Shown here: in pieces, positions 3,781 through 5,968 of the stretch
Numbering within the stretch: the stretch's first letter is position 1
Layout of the letters: the number at the start of each line of letters is the position of its first letter
Assembly: GCA_039805565.1 (NCBI GenBank)
Contig: JBDLTZ010000144.1
Location: 1-5,968 of the forward strand
Direction: 5' to 3'
DNA: 5,968 nt
DNA from: CALJIC01 sp039805565
GTDB taxonomy: Bacteria > Chloroflexota > Chloroflexia > Chloroflexales > Roseiflexaceae
Program-made: the position numbers and the translations under genes
Notes under the pieces: model-generated
The model's input: only the letters and a program-made list of their open reading frames with translations
Databases searched by the model: none
Told to the model about the DNA's origin: nothing

Positions 3781-5848
3781 CCACACTTCGACACCCATTT
3801 CTGCCGAGCATCTCGCCAAATGCGCCTATGTCTACATCCGCCAATCCTCGCTCGGCCAAGTACTCCATCATCCAGAGAGCACCAAGCTCCAGTATCAGCT
3901 GGTGGAACGGGCGATCCAGCTCGGGTGGCCGCGCGAGCGCGTCGTCGTCGTCGATGACGACTTGGGCAAATCCGGCACCAGCGCAGACCAGCGGACAGGC
4001 TTTCAGCAGCTGCTGGCCGAGATTGGGCTGGCCCGCGTCGGGCTGCTCCTCAGCCTCGATGCCTCGCGCCTCGCCCGCAACAACCGCGACTGGTATCAAC
4101 TCCTGGATCTGTGTGCGCTCTTCGGTACCTTGCTCGCCGACAGCGAGCGCCTCTACGACCCACGCACCTACCACGACCGCCTGCTGCTCGGCTTGTCCGG
4201 CATCCTGAGTGAGGCCGAGTTACATCACCTCAAGCTCCGCCTGCACGCTGGCGAACGCCAGAAAGCCGAGCGTGGCGAGTTGCGGCAACCGTTGCCCGTG
4301 GGGTTGCTGCGGCTCCGCGACCAGACGGTCGTGCTTCATCCTGACGAGGAGGTACAAGCACGCCTGCGGCTGGTCTTCAGCTTATTCAGCAGCCTGGGGA
4401 GCGCCCAGGCGGTCGCGCGTGCCCTGGTTCGCGACGGGCTCCCTGTTCCCACCCGCCCACTCCAAGGCCCCGAACCCCACGACGTGGTCTGGCGACCGGC
4501 GCAGGCCTGTAGCATTCGCGCGATCTTGCACAATCCGGCGTATGCCGGTGCCTATGTCTATGGCCGCTCCGCTGCTGACCCCACCCGGCGTCGGCCGGGA
4601 CATCCGCGGAGTGGTAAACTGAGTCTGCCGCCAGACCAGTGGAAGGTGTGTTTGCAAGGAGTGTATCCCGCCTACATCACCTGGGAAACCTTTCTCGCGA
4701 ATCAGGAGCGGCTGCGGCAGAACCAGAGTCGCTACCGTGCGGAGAAACATGGCGTGCCCCGCCAAGGACCAGCCCTCTTACAAGGGACCGCCGTCTGCGG
4801 GCGGTGTGGGGCGCAGTTGCGTCTCCATTACGCTGGGCCCCATGGTGAGTATCCGATCTACGAGTGTAGTAGCGAGCAGATGCAGGTGGGTGGGCCGCGC
4901 TGCCAGACCGTGCGCGCGTTCGAGGTAGATGCCGAGGTCGAACGGCTGGTGCTCGCAGCACTGGCCCCAGATCAGCTCGTGCTGGCGCTTGCTGCGCTCG
5001 AGCAGTTGGAGCACGACGATGCGGCGGTGTGGCGGCAGTGGGAGCTGCGGCTGGAGCGGGCGCGTTATGAAGCCGCGCGAGCCGCGCGTCAATATCAGGC
5101 AGTTGAGCCAGAACATCGGCTGGTCGCCCGGACGCTCGAACGACAGTGGGAGGAGGCGTTACGGGCGCTTGAGCAGACCGAACACGAGGCCGAGCGTTGG
5201 CAGCAACAGCGCCAGCTGACCGTGAGCGCAGCAGATCGGGAGCTCATGCTGCAGCTGGGTGCGGATCTGCCGCGCGTTTGGCACGCACCAAGCACGACTA
5301 GCGCCGACCGGAAAGCGCTCGTCCGGATGGTGATTAAGGACGTGTTGGTGGACGCAAAACGGGCCCAAGGCGAGGTCTGGTTTCAAATCAACTGGCAGAC
5401 GGGGGCGAGCAGCGAGCATTGGCTCCGTCGGCGCGTACGGGTCTATGCAGACTACGCCAACGTGGAGGAGTTGCAGCAGCGGGTGCGCGAGCTGCACGCG
5501 GCCCAAAAACGCGACGATGAAATCGCCGACGTCCTGAATGCGGACGGCTGGCGCGGCGCACGTGGGCGCTGCTTTAGTCGTGGGATGGTGTGGGACCTGC
5601 GCAAGGCCTGGGGCTTGGCAACGATAAACAGCAGACCGGAACATCGGCATCCCAGCCGCTGGGAGGATGGCAGCTACTCGGTCGAAGGTGCGGCGGCGGT
5701 GTTGCGGGTGTATCCGGGGACGATCCGCAAGTGGCTGCGCAGCGGGCAACTCGCAGGGCAGCAGGCAGCAAAGGGCTTGGCGTGGCACATCCCGCTGAGC
5801 GATGCGCAAATCGCTCACATCACGGCTCGCCTGGAGCAGGTGCCTTGA
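3767..5848 (+). CDS. Large serine recombinase (693 aa)
   Basis: The protein catalyses site-specific DNA integration or excision through a serine-DNA linkage. ATG 3767 has AGGAGG (3755-3760) six bases upstream. Resolvase domain, residues 19-165: the active-site segment Y23-I-R25-Q-S27 fits 'YxRxS' with S27 as nucleophile, and SRLAR (R101, R104) corresponds to the catalytic Arg pair. Recombinase domain: about 170-275, with VARALVRDGLPVP and IRAILHNPAYAGAYVYG. Zinc ribbon: C344, C347, C367 and C379. Coiled coil: about 400-490, rich in Glu/Arg/Gln. Two further segments follow: 560-612 (EIADVLNADG, a helical DNA-binding-like stretch) and a MerR/excisionase-like helix-turn-helix at about 637-690 (SVEGAAAVLRVYPGTIRKWL). 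All key residues are present, so it should be active. Size fits the large serine recombinase class; the extra C-terminal helix-turn-helix is less common. Function is secure, target site is not. Confidence 0.95.
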   Translation: MPSRDHTSTPISAEHLAKCAYVYIRQSSLGQVLHHPESTKLQYQLVERAIQLGWPRERVVVVDDDLGKSGTSADQRTGFQQLLAEIGLARVGLLLSLDASRLARNNRDWYQLLDLCALFGTLLADSERLYDPRTYHDRLLLGLSGILSEAELHHLKLRLHAGERQKAERGELRQPLPVGLLRLRDQTVVLHPDEEVQARLRLVFSLFSSLGSAQAVARALVRDGLPVPTRPLQGPEPHDVVWRPAQACSIRAILHNPAYAGAYVYGRSAADPTRRRPGHPRSGKLSLPPDQWKVCLQGVYPAYITWETFLANQERLRQNQSRYRAEKHGVPRQGPALLQGTAVCGRCGAQLRLHYAGPHGEYPIYECSSEQMQVGGPRCQTVRAFEVDAEVERLVLAALAPDQLVLALAALEQLEHDDAAVWRQWELRLERARYEAARAARQYQAVEPEHRLVARTLERQWEEALRALEQTEHEAERWQQQRQLTVSAADRELMLQLGADLPRVWHAPSTTSADRKALVRMVIKDVLVDAKRAQGEVWFQINWQTGASSEHWLRRRVRVYADYANVEELQQRVRELHAAQKRDDEIADVLNADGWRGARGRCFSRGMVWDLRKAWGLATINSRPEHRHPSRWEDGSYSVEGAAAVLRVYPGTIRKWLRSGQLAGQQAAKGLAWHIPLSDAQIAHITARLEQVP

Positions 5849-5877
5849 CGAGCAGTAGCGCAACTGGAAGCGGCAGA

Positions 5878-5892
5878 CAAGCTATCAGCTTG
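5878..5892. repeat. Small hairpin downstream of the recombinase
   Basis: CAAGCT-ATC-AGCTTG is a perfect 6-bp stem with a 3-base loop, 30 bases after the recombinase stop. No T-run follows. It is the only clear structure in the 101-base gap 5849-5949 and could be a weak terminator or a protein site. Confidence 0.35.
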
Positions 5893-5949
5893 AGCAAGCG
5901 GGCACCGCACGGCGGATGTGGTCAAGCGATACGACGCTAGGGAGGCAGT

Positions 5950-5968
5950 ATGAAACCGTTGGCAAGTC
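5950..5968 (+). CDS. Start of a further gene (partial, 6 residues)
   Basis: ATG 5950 follows GGAGG (5941-5945) by four bases and opens MKPLAS before the window ends. The strong ribosome site is the only evidence. The gene is co-directional with the recombinase and may be element cargo or host DNA. It does not read as the missing part of the interrupted ATPase. Confidence 0.4.

Larger units (their letters stand above)
3293..5848 (+). mobile_element. Serine-recombinase element (left end near 3293; right end not located)
   Basis: Three closely packed genes, DUF5372-like, small Leu/Arg-rich protein and large serine recombinase, form a module I recognise from serine-recombinase transposon-like elements. 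The left boundary is placed where the ATPase homology stops (codon 39, about 3293) and is uncertain by some tens of bases. The right boundary given is only the end of the recombinase gene. The interrupted gene does not resume by 5968, so the element may extend further. No terminal inverted repeats or clear target duplications were found, as expected for serine recombinases. Confidence 0.55.

Noticed and set aside
3419..4174. Long minus-strand open frame (251 aa) opposite the recombinase start
   Set aside because: It covers the antisense of the conserved resolvase domain and has no recognisable motif or ribosome site.
3300..5935. Weak match between TCGCATACAAC (3300-3310) and GCGATACGAC (5926-5935) as element end repeats
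   Set aside because: Short, imperfect and in direct orientation; no more than chance would give, and serine-recombinase sites cannot be called from it.

Overview
This is a GC-rich bacterial window with every supported gene on the + strand. Strong GGAGG-type ribosome sites precede most genes, and the frames show heavy GC bias at third positions, so long antisense ORFs are shadows. No tRNA, rRNA, CRISPR array or classical IS inverted repeats were seen. The host cannot be named from the sequence. A GC-rich lineage such as Chloroflexota (Thermomicrobia-like) or Actinomycetota is my guess, from the style of the recombinase module and the proteins; it is an inference only. The content is accessory (phage, plasmid or genomic island), not core.

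Region 1 (1-3012) is a compact co-directional cluster of five genes: the 3' end of an unrecognised gene; a 176-aa unknown protein with a coiled-coil N-terminus; a 198-aa protein whose N-terminus looks like the ScoMcrA-type 'head' domain of modification-dependent restriction proteins, followed by a Cys cluster; a 290-aa protein with two 100-residue-spaced repeats resembling HARP/helicase-associated domains; and a 230-aa protein with a C-terminal DUF559/Vsr-like PD-(D/E)XK nuclease. Genes overlap or are separated by about 10 bases, except for a 98-base gap (1339-1436). That gap holds a striking set of mutually exclusive GC hairpins. The combination of a possible modified-DNA reader, a DNA-remodelling-like repeat protein and a nuclease suggests a DNA-processing or defence-type cassette. 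No single gene here proves that.

Region 2 (3013-3178) is an AT-richer spacer. It holds a 15-bp stem-loop (probable terminator of the cluster) and then a perfect TATAAT box inside a 9-bp inverted repeat, which looks like an operator-controlled promoter.

Region 3 (3179-5848) starts with the first 38 codons of an archaeal-type AAA ATPase (PF01637-like). The gene breaks off exactly in the Walker A motif (GRRRVGK, then P instead of T/S). Directly after it comes a three-gene mobile module: a DUF5372-like protein, a 60-aa Leu/Arg-rich small protein, and a 693-aa large serine recombinase with catalytic domain, recombinase domain, zinc ribbon, coiled coil and C-terminal helix-turn-helix. The simplest reading is that a serine-recombinase element landed in the P-loop codons of the ATPase gene and now lies behind its promoter. 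The ATPase reading frame does not resume after the recombinase. Instead a new gene appears to start at 5950, so the right end of the element lies outside the window or the other half was lost.
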